This document shows, piece by piece, positions 6,099 through 14,900 of a stretch of 20,730 nucleotides of DNA. Numbering within the stretch: the first letter of the stretch is position 1; every line of letters starts with the position of its first letter. Source of the stretch: a virus; the IMG/VR virus record IMGVR_UViG_3300030104_005757, positions 1-20,730 of that record; one strand, written 5' to 3'. The translations under genes were made by a program, and so were the position numbers. A model generated the notes under the pieces. That model saw only the letters and a program-made list of their open reading frames with translations. It was not told the DNA's origin and made no database searches.

Positions 6099-7172
6099 AT
6101 GCAAAAATCAATAAATAAATATACACTAAAATCTAGTGGTCTAAATATAAAAGATCTTGATGATGATAAAAAAATAGTATCAATGTATCTTAACTCTTTT
6201 GATAATATTGATAGTGATAAAGATGTTATTAGAAAAGGTGCTTTTAAAAAATCAATTAAAGAGAGAGGGCCTGATAGTGCAAGTAATAGAAAGATAGCTT
6301 TTCTTAGATATCATAATTGGGAAATGCCTATAGGTAAATTCTTAGAACTAAGTGAAGATAATAATGGTCTTTATGCAGTTGCTCAATTAGGTAACTCTAC
6401 ACTAGGTAAAGATGCTTATGAAGATTATAAAGATGGAATAATTAGAGAGCATTCTATAGGTTTTCAATATGTTAAAGATAAAATAGATTATATTGAAGAT
6501 GAAGATGATGAAACTAAATCTTTTTACGAAATTAAAGAGGTTATTTTATGGGAAGGTAGTGCTGTTACTTTTGGATCAAATGAGTACACTAATGTATTAG
6601 ATGTATCTAAAGGATTACTACAAGAAGATAAAATAGAACAAGAGGCTAAAAAAATTAGTGATGAGTTAGATCTTTGTATTAAATCTCTAGCTAATGGCAA
6701 AGGAACAGATGATAGATTATATCAATTAGAAATGAAAGTTAAACTTTTAAACTCACAATTATTTACTTTAGCTACTTCTAATCCGTTTACTAAACAATTA
6801 GAGATAGAAAAGCCAAAAATTTATGATGGGTTTGATTGGCAAAAAGTTAATGATCTACTTTTAGAAAGTAAAGAAACTTATAGTGGTTATCCTCAAAAAG
6901 CTATATCTAATGCTAAAAAAGGTATAAAATTAAATGAAGAGGTAAATAACAAGTGTGCTACAGACGTGGGAAAACAAAGGGCCAGAGATATAGTTGCAAA
7001 AAGAGGTTTTAGCTTAGATACTCTTAAAAGAGTTTATAGCTATTTATCTAGAGCAAAAGAGTATTATAATCCTAATGATGAAAAAGCGTGTGGTACTATT
7101 TCTTATTTACTTTGGGGTGGTGAGGCTATGAGAGTTTGGTCTGAAAAAAAGTTAGATCAATTAGAAAATTAA
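6099..7172 (+). CDS. HK97-type prohead protease with an extra C-terminal domain
   Basis: A 357-residue protein, longer than the usual 170-220. Residues 25-170 are the serine protease: VSMYLNSFDNIDSDKDVI at the start, His72 in LRYHNWEMPIG, Ser119 in REHSIGF, and WEGSAVTFGSN at 151-161. His and Ser are the expected catalytic residues. The enzyme trims capsid and portal-associated proteins during head maturation. After a helical linker (about 170-240), residues 263-352 form a second, helical domain with YPQKAISNAKKGIKLNEEV, NNKCATDVGKQRA, VYSYLSRAKEYYNP and CGTISYLLWGGEA. I recognise this as a recurrent domain in phage proteins but cannot name its function. The ATG follows a candidate promoter, making this the first gene of the head operon. 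Confidence 0.9.
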   Translation: MQKSINKYTLKSSGLNIKDLDDDKKIVSMYLNSFDNIDSDKDVIRKGAFKKSIKERGPDSASNRKIAFLRYHNWEMPIGKFLELSEDNNGLYAVAQLGNSTLGKDAYEDYKDGIIREHSIGFQYVKDKIDYIEDEDDETKSFYEIKEVILWEGSAVTFGSNEYTNVLDVSKGLLQEDKIEQEAKKISDELDLCIKSLANGKGTDDRLYQLEMKVKLLNSQLFTLATSNPFTKQLEIEKPKIYDGFDWQKVNDLLLESKETYSGYPQKAISNAKKGIKLNEEVNNKCATDVGKQRARDIVAKRGFSLDTLKRVYSYLSRAKEYYNPNDEKACGTISYLLWGGEAMRVWSEKKLDQLEN

Positions 7173-7197
7173 TGTTTAATTATTAAAATTTAAAAAC

Positions 7198-8427
7198 GTG
7201 GAAAACACAAATTTAACTCCTGAGCAAGTGGTAGAAAAAATCACTAACTCTATTGAGGAGAAAACTCAAGGATTTGTATCTAAAAAAGATATAAACTCTT
7301 TTAAAGAAGATCTTAATGCTGTTAAAGAATTAGCTGAGAAAGATCACACTAGTGAATTAAAAACTAGTATTGCAAAGTTAGAAGGTCAAATAGAATCATT
7401 AAAAGAATCTTCTATTACTTCTAGTACTCCTAAATCTTTAGGTGGTGCTATTTGCGAATCTTATAGAAAAAACTTTGATAAGATTCAAGATGTAGTAGGT
7501 AAAGGTGGTGGATTAGTAGATCTACAAGTTAAAGCAGCTGGTACAATGACTATTACAGGTAACTATAGTGGTGGTACAGTTGGATTATCTAACTTAGAGA
7601 CTGGTCTATCTAGAGTTGTAAGACGGAGACCATTTTTAAGAGAGATTATTAATGTAGCTGGTACTACTTCTAAGTATGTAGTATGGATTGAACAAGCTAA
7701 TCCAGACCCAGGTGCTGCTGGTATGACTGCTGAAGGTGCTTTAAAAACTCAAAATGATTTTGATCTAGTTGAGAAATCATCTGAAGTTAAAAAGATCTCT
7801 GCTTGGATCAAAGTATCTAAAGAAATGATCGCTGATATTCCATTTATGGAAGGAGAAATCAATAACGAACTAATGGAATTGGTAGAGTTAAAACTAGATG
7901 AGCAAATTCTTTCTGGTAGTGGTGTAGGTGCTAACTTAACAGGTTTACAAGCTAATTCAACTGCTTGGACTGGTGGTACTTTTGCTAATACTATAGTAGG
8001 TGCTAATAATAGTGATGTTATTAGAGTAGGTATGGCCCAAATGGCAAATGCTAACTTTAATCCTTCTCATATTCTTATGAATCCTGCTGATGTAGCTGCT
8101 ATGGAACTTACTAAAACTACTACAGGAGAATACACTTATCCAATGTTTGTACCTCAAGCTGATGGTATTACTAGAGTTAAAGGTGTTCCAGTTATTGAGA
8201 ATAGTGGAGTAACTGCTAATCAATTTTATATTCTAGATGCATCTAAATCTAATTTAAGAGTTAGAGAAGATATGAATATTCAAGTAGGTTTTGTAAATGA
8301 TGATTTTACTAAAAACTTAGTAACTATTCTTTGTGAATGTCGTGCTACTCATTTTGTTAAAACAAATGATTATGGTGCTGTAATTTCTGGAGAGTTTGAT
8401 GTAGCAAAAGCTGAACTAGAGGCTTAA
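7198..8427 (+). CDS. Major capsid protein, HK97 fold
   Basis: A 409-residue protein. Residues 1-75 are charged and coiled-coil-like, fitting the scaffold-like delta domain removed by the upstream protease. From about 105 the sequence follows HK97 capsid proteins: FLREIINVAGTTSKYVVWIE, then KKISAWIKVSKEMIADIPFM, ELKLDEQILSGSGVG, HILMNPADVAAMELTK, VKGVPVIENSGV and FVNDDFTKNLVTILCECR near the end. It forms the icosahedral shell. The start is GTG at 7198, preceded by an A-rich stretch; no nearby in-frame ATG offers a better start. It lies 25 bp after the protease, as expected for the HK97 gene order. Confidence 0.92.
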   Translation: MENTNLTPEQVVEKITNSIEEKTQGFVSKKDINSFKEDLNAVKELAEKDHTSELKTSIAKLEGQIESLKESSITSSTPKSLGGAICESYRKNFDKIQDVVGKGGGLVDLQVKAAGTMTITGNYSGGTVGLSNLETGLSRVVRRRPFLREIINVAGTTSKYVVWIEQANPDPGAAGMTAEGALKTQNDFDLVEKSSEVKKISAWIKVSKEMIADIPFMEGEINNELMELVELKLDEQILSGSGVGANLTGLQANSTAWTGGTFANTIVGANNSDVIRVGMAQMANANFNPSHILMNPADVAAMELTKTTTGEYTYPMFVPQADGITRVKGVPVIENSGVTANQFYILDASKSNLRVREDMNIQVGFVNDDFTKNLVTILCECRATHFVKTNDYGAVISGEFDVAKAELEA

Positions 8428-8458
8428 TAAATAGATTTTTAATTTAAAAATATATCAA

Positions 8459-8635
8459 ATGTCTAAAGAGAAAGTAACTAAAAAAAAGCAAGAGCCTAAG
8501 AAATTAGATCCTAAAAAAATGTATGTTTGTGTAGGAACTGGAAATAGTCCACACATTAAAAAAGATAAAGAGGTGAAAATTATTGGAGCAACTGCTACTA
8601 TATTATTAAAAAAAGGTGCTATAAAAATTAAATAA
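8459..8635 (+). CDS. Small lysine-rich hypothetical protein between capsid and connector
   Basis: A 58-residue ORF (MSKEKVTKKK...GAIKIK). The first 20 residues are very basic, followed by MYVCVGTGNSPHIKKDKEV and a hydrophobic-basic end. It fills the gap between capsid and connector with a TAATG stop-start overlap to the next gene, and an A-rich leader precedes its ATG. This tight fit argues that it is translated. Genes at this position in other phages can encode small head-stabilising or completion proteins, but no family is recognised here, so function is left open. Confidence 0.6.
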   Translation: MSKEKVTKKKQEPKKLDPKKMYVCVGTGNSPHIKKDKEVKIIGATATILLKKGAIKIK

Positions 8636-9147
8636 TGAGTATAATACAAACATCTAACTTTACTGGGAAATATGCTTTACCTCAAGGTATGTATGTATCT
8701 AATAATATTAGTAATTATATAACTATATATGAAGGTAAATATCTTAGAGAGTTGCTTGGTGTAGATTTGTATAACTTGTTTGAGGCTGATCTAATCTTAG
8801 GAGTAACTCAGCCAACAGAACCAAGATTTTTAGTTATATGGGATCAATTAAACTTTGATTACTCTAATATGGTGTATAGAAGTGAAGGATTCCATCAAAT
8901 GCTAAAAGGATTTATTTATTTTGAATACTTAAAAGATAGTATAAATGAGATAACTCCTATAGGTAACGTAAAGCCTATAGGAGAAAACTCTCAAACAGTT
9001 AACACACTTGGATCTACAATGTATGGACGTTATAATGATGCTATAAAAAGCTATAATACTATACAAAAGTACATACAGGTTAATCCTTTAGATTATGATT
9101 ATAGTGATTTTAATGGTGTGCATAAAAGTTATAATTATTGGTTATAA
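8635..9147 (+). CDS. Head-tail connector, gp6-like (DUF6712-type)
   Basis: A 170-residue protein. The segment ITIYEGKYLRELLGVDLYNLF (about 29-49, written here in its core) resembles the DUF6712-type adaptor of Bacteroidota phages. A central aromatic-rich helical region (QLNFDYSNMVYRSEGFHQML; FIYFEYLKDS) and a C-terminal helical segment rich in Tyr and Asn follow. Proteins of this kind bind under the portal and extend the neck toward the tail. The position just after the capsid gene is the canonical one for the first connector. Its ATG overlaps the previous stop (TAATG), and its own stop overlaps the next start in the same way. Confidence 0.6.
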   Translation: MSIIQTSNFTGKYALPQGMYVSNNISNYITIYEGKYLRELLGVDLYNLFEADLILGVTQPTEPRFLVIWDQLNFDYSNMVYRSEGFHQMLKGFIYFEYLKDSINEITPIGNVKPIGENSQTVNTLGSTMYGRYNDAIKSYNTIQKYIQVNPLDYDYSDFNGVHKSYNYWL

Positions 9148-9842
9148 TGTTTGAAAACGAATTAACACAAGTTTTTAATGAGATAGTAGATGGTATTGAT
9201 TCTACTATAGTAGGTACTTATGATGTAGCTACTAATAAAACTTATTTTTGTGATACAAAATGGTTAAGAGTTGGTAAAGATGTTACAATGATCTCTAATG
9301 GTAATGAGTATCGTATTATAGAAATAGAGTATGATAATTGGGTAGAATGGCAGCAAATAAGTGGTACAAGTATTGTACCTTTGTCTGGTGAGATTTCTAT
9401 CCCTACACCCATTAAATTATCAGGTACCAAAATAGCAGCAAATAACGAATGGAGAGTAAGTAATCTTAATGTAGGTGCTAAAACTCCTTTAGTTTGGTTG
9501 TTAAAAATACTCTCTAAAAATGAATATGGTAGAGAAGATACTAGGTTATTTTCTAGTGATCTCAAAGTATTTTTTTTAGATGAAACAGATGTAACAAGTT
9601 TTGGTAGTGCTGAACACACTAAACAAGTAGTCTATCCTATGGAGAGATTATGCGAATATTTTTTAAAATCTATTAAATCTAATAGAAAATATAAAACTAT
9701 AGATGAGTATCAAAAATTTTATTTTGATAGATTTGGTGTAGAAAGTGAGAATGGTGTAGTACAAAATATAATAGATGCTAATCTTTCGGGAGTTCAATTA
9801 CAGTTATCCCTTACTAAGTATAAACCTAACTGTAAATGTTAA
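9147..9842 (+). CDS. Probable head-tail or tail completion protein
   Basis: A 231-residue protein, taking ATG 9147 (TAATG overlap) rather than an in-frame TTG at 9138. The N-terminal half is beta-rich (STIVGTYDVATNKTYFCD; VTMISNGNEYRIIEIEY). The middle has TPLVWLLKIL and LKVFFLDETDV, then VVYPMERLCEYFLKSI, and it ends in a cysteine-containing PNCKC. The pattern of a W-L-L segment, a beta strand of hydrophobics and a PM-x-x-L-x-x-F helix resembles structural proteins found between connector and tail tube in Bacteroidota phages. Tail-terminator or neck function is inferred mainly from position. Confidence 0.45.
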   Translation: MFENELTQVFNEIVDGIDSTIVGTYDVATNKTYFCDTKWLRVGKDVTMISNGNEYRIIEIEYDNWVEWQQISGTSIVPLSGEISIPTPIKLSGTKIAANNEWRVSNLNVGAKTPLVWLLKILSKNEYGREDTRLFSSDLKVFFLDETDVTSFGSAEHTKQVVYPMERLCEYFLKSIKSNRKYKTIDEYQKFYFDRFGVESENGVVQNIIDANLSGVQLQLSLTKYKPNCKC

Positions 9843-9874
9843 TTTGAAGTTAAATTTTTTAAAAAAATAAAAAA

Positions 9875-10786
9875 ATGATCGGATGTGATTGTAATGCTGG
9901 TTTGAGTAATACGGGTAGACCTAATTGTGTACCTATTCAATCAGTAGTATCAAGTTTAATAGTAGTGCCTTTATATGCTAATGATGGTACTCAAAATGGT
10001 ATAACTCTAAATAGTTTACCTACTTGGAATGATTTAGTAAATGAGGCAGATGCTTCTAAAAGATGGTTTCCATTACCAGCTTTTGAAAATGTAGAACTAC
10101 CTAAAGCGGATTCTCAATTTGAAGAGGCAAATAGTGGTAGAATGGCTTACTTAAGACAAGGAAAGAGAAGTTTTTCTGGTGAATTATGGGCTGAAGATTC
10201 TACTCCTACTTTCTTAGGAAAGTTAGCAGCTTCAAGGTGTGTAGATTTTGGAATCTTTATTGTAGATGTTAATGGTGCTTTAATTGGTAGTAAAAGTAGT
10301 GATGATCTTTATTTATATCCTATTCCTGTAGATAATGCTAGTTGGGATCCTAAATTTATGTTTGCAACTGATTCTACAGTTCAAAAAATAATGCTAGGTT
10401 TTGATTTTGATAGATTATTCCAAGAGCAAACTATGTATATGATTAATGCTGATGAGGCTATTGATTTCACTACATTGAAAGGTTTAGTAGATGTAACTAT
10501 CTTTGGTCAAACTGCTGCCTCTACAAGTGCTATAGATCTAAAAACTAAGTTTGATTATGGTACCGCTGTAAATCCTTTAGTGTTCTCTGGTGCTACTTCT
10601 ACTAGTGATTGGGATCTTTACAATGTTTCAGCTGGTGCTGCTGTTCCTGTTTTAACAGTTACAGAAAGTGTTTCTGTTCCTGGACAATATGCTTTAACTT
10701 TTGCAGCTCAAACTGCTGCTGATGTTATTAAAATAAGTGTAGCTAGAGATGGCTTTATAGGTGATGCTGAAGTAACTCTACCATAA
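9875..10786 (+). CDS. Probable major tail (tube) protein with Ig-like C-terminus
   Basis: A 303-residue protein that starts with a cysteine-rich GCDCNAGLSNTGRPNC. A beta-rich body follows, including PLPAFENVELPKADSQFEEANSGRM, LRQGKRSFSGELWAED and FDFDRLFQEQTMYMI. The last 80-90 residues (FGQTAASTSAIDLKT onward, with VLTVTESVSVPGQYALTFA) look like an Ig-like domain, a common decoration on tube proteins. The position after the connectors and before chaperone and tape measure is where the tube gene is expected. An A-rich leader precedes the ATG. Sequence families of tail tubes are diverse, so the call relies on layout and order. Confidence 0.55.
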   Translation: MIGCDCNAGLSNTGRPNCVPIQSVVSSLIVVPLYANDGTQNGITLNSLPTWNDLVNEADASKRWFPLPAFENVELPKADSQFEEANSGRMAYLRQGKRSFSGELWAEDSTPTFLGKLAASRCVDFGIFIVDVNGALIGSKSSDDLYLYPIPVDNASWDPKFMFATDSTVQKIMLGFDFDRLFQEQTMYMINADEAIDFTTLKGLVDVTIFGQTAASTSAIDLKTKFDYGTAVNPLVFSGATSTSDWDLYNVSAGAAVPVLTVTESVSVPGQYALTFAAQTAADVIKISVARDGFIGDAEVTLP

Positions 10787-10950
10787 TGAAGATTGATGTA
10801 GTTGTAAGAGGTATTACTTTTAATAGAGCATTTTTAAAAGCTAATTCACTAAGCGAATGTAAAGAGGTGTTAAAATCTATAGATACAGATATAGTTAAAG
10901 AGGCTTATTATTTGGTTAATCCAAAAAAAAGAAAACTCTCTAAAAAATAA
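10786..10950 (+). CDS. Small basic hypothetical protein
   Basis: A 54-residue ORF beginning MKIDVVVRGITFNRAFL and ending in a lysine/arginine-rich tail (NPKKRKLSKK). Its ATG overlaps the tail-tube stop codon (TAATG), the same junction used twice upstream, and it ends 22 bp before a strong terminator. It is thus the last gene of the head operon. No known family is visible. A short cytoplasmic protein after the tube gene might be a small chaperone, but this is speculation. Confidence 0.55.
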   Translation: MKIDVVVRGITFNRAFLKANSLSECKEVLKSIDTDIVKEAYYLVNPKKRKLSKK

Positions 10951-10972
10951 AAACTCTTACATATATAATTAT

Positions 10973-11005
10973 AAAAAGGATCTTCTTAATGTTGATCCTT
11001 TTTTT
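10973..11005 (+). terminator. Rho-independent terminator between head and tail operons
   Basis: AAAAAGGATC (10973-10982) and GATCCTTTTT (10994-11003) form a perfect 10-bp stem with an 11-nt loop, and the T-run continues to 11005. It follows the last head-operon gene and precedes a promoter element, so it marks the operon boundary. Confidence 0.85.
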
Positions 11006-11021
11006 ATATACGTTTATTAAT

Positions 11022-11029
11022 TAACTTTG
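11022..11029 (+). promoter_or_regulatory. Candidate -7 promoter element of the tail operon
   Basis: TAACTTTG matches TAnnTTTG exactly and lies 17 bp after the terminator T-run. Transcription should start at about 11033-11036, essentially on top of the first ATG (11034), implying a leaderless or nearly leaderless transcript. A TTG at 10992 is 27 bp upstream, longer than ideal. Confidence 0.5.
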
Positions 11030-11033
11030 TGAT

Positions 11034-11489
11034 ATGATTGATCTAATGGATACTAAAATAGGTGAAGTATTAAATAAAACATTAATTTTAAGTGATGCTG
11101 ATGCGTGGATAAGATCTATTGATCTAAATTTAAAGAAAAATATAGTAATAGATTGGATTCAAAGAGATCAATTATTTAATAAAGGAGTAAACTCATTGAA
11201 CGCTGTTATAGGTTATTACTCACCATTAACTGAGATCTTAAGTGGTGGTAGAAAAAAAGCAGGAGAGAAATATAATCTTTTTGATACTGGTGCTTTTTAT
11301 AGATCAATGTTTATAAGTGTACTAGCTAATGAGATATTAATAAGTGCTGATGATACTAAAATGCTAGATCAAAAGTGGTACACTAAACATATATTAGGAT
11401 TGAATGATGAGAATTTACAAAAACTTATTTACAAAGTTAAACAAAACTACATTAAATACGTCAGAAAAGTATTGGGAATCAATAGATGA
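11034..11489 (+). CDS. Phage structural protein, possibly neck/tail-completion type
   Basis: A 151-residue protein, first of the tail operon. The centre carries LFDTGAFYRSMFISV (about 83-97), followed by beta-like NEILISADDTKM. The DTGxxxxSM pattern is common in HK97 gp10-like and virion-morphogenesis proteins that close the neck or tail. The C-terminus is a helix rich in Lys and Tyr (LQKLIYKVKQNYIKYVRKVL). Start choice is open: ATG 11034 lies almost at the predicted transcript start, and ATG 11046 (residue 5, MDTKIGEVL) would leave a short leader. It is followed after 1 bp by the chaperone-like gene. Function is tentative. Confidence 0.45.
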   Translation: MIDLMDTKIGEVLNKTLILSDADAWIRSIDLNLKKNIVIDWIQRDQLFNKGVNSLNAVIGYYSPLTEILSGGRKKAGEKYNLFDTGAFYRSMFISVLANEILISADDTKMLDQKWYTKHILGLNDENLQKLIYKVKQNYIKYVRKVLGINR

Positions 11490-11490
11490 G

Positions 11491-11913
11491 ATGCCTCTAT
11501 TTAATTGGATTAAATGTAATAAAGGTGATGTAATTTACATAAGAAAAAAAGTTAATAAGAAAGATAAAAAAGATGAAGGAGATGAGATAATGTTTAAAAA
11601 ATTATATGATAATTATATAGATGAGTTTGGATTAGGTAAACTTTATTTAAGATTATTAAAAGTAATGAAACAAAAAGCATTATTGGAGTTAGATTTTGTT
11701 ATAAGTGGAGATAGATTTAAATTAACTGAGATAGCATTAGAAGAGCAAAGAGTAAAAGATATGATAGAGAATAATAAGCAAGGTATGAGTACTGAGCAAA
11801 GTTTAATCTATTTAAGTAAGTGGTTAGGTTATCACTTAGATAGTAAAAAAATTAGTGTTAGAGAATATTTTAATATATTAACAGAATATGGCAAACAAAA
11901 TAAAACGGAGTGA
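11491..11913 (+). CDS. Probable tail-assembly chaperone-like protein
   Basis: A 140-residue protein from ATG 11491, one base after the previous stop; the frame stays open upstream to ATG 11404, but that would overlap the previous gene by 86 bp. The start MPLFNWIKCNKGDVIYI resembles short proteins before the tape measure in other Bacteroidota phages, although SEKYWESIDE just before this ATG also looks family-like, so the longer form is possible. The rest is helical and charged (FGLGKLYLRLLKVMKQKALLEL at the centre in part; GMSTEQSLIYLSKWLGY). The slot right before the tape measure is where tail-assembly chaperones sit. Its end overlaps the tape measure start by 26 bp. No frameshift site was proven. 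Confidence 0.45.
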   Translation: MPLFNWIKCNKGDVIYIRKKVNKKDKKDEGDEIMFKKLYDNYIDEFGLGKLYLRLLKVMKQKALLELDFVISGDRFKLTEIALEEQRVKDMIENNKQGMSTEQSLIYLSKWLGYHLDSKKISVREYFNILTEYGKQNKTE

Positions 11914-14900
11914 AATAGCTGAAGAGGATTTATTTAAATCTATTAGAGATAGTGCAAAAAAGACTATACAGACTTTAGATAATATGAATAAATCACTTAA
12001 AAAAACAGCATCTACCATAAAATCAGATTTAAAGGGTACTACTTTTGGCAATAGTGAACAAATTAACAAAGTTAATAGTGCCTTAAAAGAAGCCAATAAA
12101 ATAAAAAATGAAAGTGTAAAAATTTCAAAAGCTAAACAACAAGCAGAGCAAAATTTAGCAAAAAGTGAGAGTGAATTATTGAGAATAGAAAGAGAGAGAA
12201 TTAAAAATGAAAGAGAGCAATTAAAAACCTCTATAATGCTCAAAAAAGAGAAAGAGAGAGAGTTAAAAGTAAAAGAAAGATTAGTAAAAGCTAACAAAAG
12301 AGAGAATAGTGAGTATGGTAAACTAGTTAAAAATACTAGAATACTAAAAAATCAATCTAAAGAATTAGCTGCTCAATTATTAAAACTAGAGCAAAATGGT
12401 AAAAAAAATAGTGCTGAATGGATAAAGCTATCTAGATCTTATAAAGAGGCTACTAATGCTGCTAGACAAGGTGATCAAGCATTAAAAAAGATTGATAGTA
12501 CTGTAGGTGATAACTTTAGAAATGTAGGTAATTATAGTGGTGCATTGAATACTCTTAAGAGTGGTTTTATGCAATTAATAGGAGTTGCTGGTGGTATACA
12601 AGTTTTAAGAAATGCTTTTGGAACTGTAATGGATTTAGATCAATCTATAGCAGACTTAACAGCTGTTAGTGGTAAATCTAAAGAGGATTTAGTAGATCTA
12701 ACTAATCAAGCTAAAGAGTTAGGCGGTACATCTAAATTTACAGCATCAGAAATAACTAATATGCAAATAGAACTAGCAAAATTAGGTTTTTCTAGTGATC
12801 AAATTTTACAATCTACTAAAGGCGTTTCAACATTTGCTGCGGCTACAGGTGCTGAAATACCAGAAGCTGCTGCCTTAGCTGGTAGTGCTTTAAGAGGTTT
12901 TGGTATGGAGGCTATAGAGATGGAGAGAGTAGTAAGTGTTCTAGGTGTAGCTACTACAAAAAGTGGTTTAGATTTTAGTAAACTTCAAACATCATTAAGT
13001 AAAGTTGCTCCTGTGGCTGCATCAGTAGGATTTAGTATAGAAGATACTACTGCTCTACTTGGTCAATTAGCTAATTCTGGTTTTGATGCATCTATGATGG
13101 GTACATCTTTGAAAAATATACTATTAAAATTAGCAGACTCTAATGGAGATTTAGCTAAAAAAATAGGTAAACCTGTATCAAGTGCAGAAGATTTAGTAGA
13201 TGCTTTAAATGATCTTAACAATGAAGGAGTAAACTTAGCAGAAGTTCTAGAGTTAACTGATCAAAGAAGTGTTACAGCTTTTCAAACTTTCTTAAAAGGT
13301 AAAGATAAACTTATTACATTGAGAGATAGTATTACAGATGTTAATGATGAACTTCAAGATATGGCTGATAAAAAGCTAGATTCTGTAAGAGGTCAATTAA
13401 CATTATTAGGGTCTGCTTGGGATAATTATATACAAGGCTTAAATGAGTCTATTTTTGCATCTGAGGGAGTGAAAGAGTTTTTAACTTGGCTAACAGATAA
13501 TCTACCTAGTATATTAAACTTTGTATTTAAATTAGGTAGAGCATTTGTGGGATATAAAATAGCTGTAGCTGCTGCTACATTAATTACAAAAGCATATAAT
13601 TTAGGATTAAAAGGAAGTATAACTAGCTTAGTGGGTATGGCTAGAGGCACTAATGCTGCTGCTGGTGCTACTACTAGATTAGGTCGTGCTATGAAGGCTG
13701 TTCCGTGGATGTTAATCATAGGTTTTGCTTTTGAATTGGCTCAAAGATTATTTGATGCTGGAGATGCTGCAGATAGATTAGCAGAAAAACAAAGAAAACT
13801 AAAAGAACAGCAAAGAGAATTTAATGCTCAACAGCAATTAAAAAACCAAAATTTAAAAAATAAATTACAAAAAGAAGAGATAGAGATAGAGAAACAATTA
13901 GCAAGTGGTACTATTACTACTGAACAAGCATTAAAAAAGAAAGATGCAGCTGTTAAAGAACTAATTAAAAGTCTTAAGAAAGAAATGTCTTCTGAAAAAG
14001 ATTTAAAAAAGTTACAAGATCAAAAAAATGCTGAGTTAAGTAAGATTAATTATGTCAGACGACCAGATCCGAATCAAGGTGGGGTAGATAAATTTTTCTT
14101 TGGTACAGATTATATAACTGAAGATGCCAATGATAGAGCAGCACAAAGAAATGCAGATAATATAAATCAAGTAATAGTAAAATCTAAAGAAGTTAATAAA
14201 GTTAATGCAGAAACTATAAAGCAATTAGAGAGTATTACGGATCAATATGATATTCAATTAAGAGGTATTGAAAGACGTAAAAATGAAGAGAAAAAAACTG
14301 GTAGAAATACAAAACATACTTTTAGATCTACTAAAAAAGTAACTACTGAATTAAGAACACAAGTTAATTTATATAGAGATATTAATAAGATTATCAGAGA
14401 ACAAGCTAATATATTAAATACTATTGCTCAAGTTGAACAAGATCAAAAAGTGAGTTTAATAGATGAAAATATAGAAAATGAGTTTAATATACAAATGGAT
14501 AACGCCAAAGAGTTAGGACAATTCAAACTAGATAATTTAAGAAAACTAGTAGAAGAGAGAAGAAAGTTAGAGATAGAAGGAGTTGAGAGAGATAGCAGAA
14601 AAGAACGTATAAGAATAAAAACAGATTTCAATCAAAAATATCAAGATCTTAGAGATAATTTAAAAAGAGAGAGAGATGAGTTATTAAAACAAGAAGGAGT
14701 AGGTAAAAAAGAGAGAATAAAAATAAATGATGATTACAGAACTAAGATGAAACTTTTAGGCGAAAAAATGAAAGTAGATAAAGAAATGACTGATGATAAA
14801 TTAGTTTTATTAGAAAAGCAAAAAGTTCAAAAAATAAATGAGATTAATAAAACAGCAAATGGTGAACTTAAAAATATGGATGAAGAGTTAACTGATTCTA

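Noticed and set aside
11404-11490. Programmed frameshift joining the 11034-11489 and 11404-11913 frames, as in lambda-type tail chaperones.
   Set aside because: The frames overlap but I could not identify a convincing slippery heptamer, and ATG 11491 gives a simple adjacent start.
11878-12297. A 139-residue minus-strand frame opposite the tape measure N-terminus.
   Set aside because: It is a Leu/Ser/Phe-rich complement of a Lys/Glu-rich coiled coil, a common artefact; no leader or promoter supports it.
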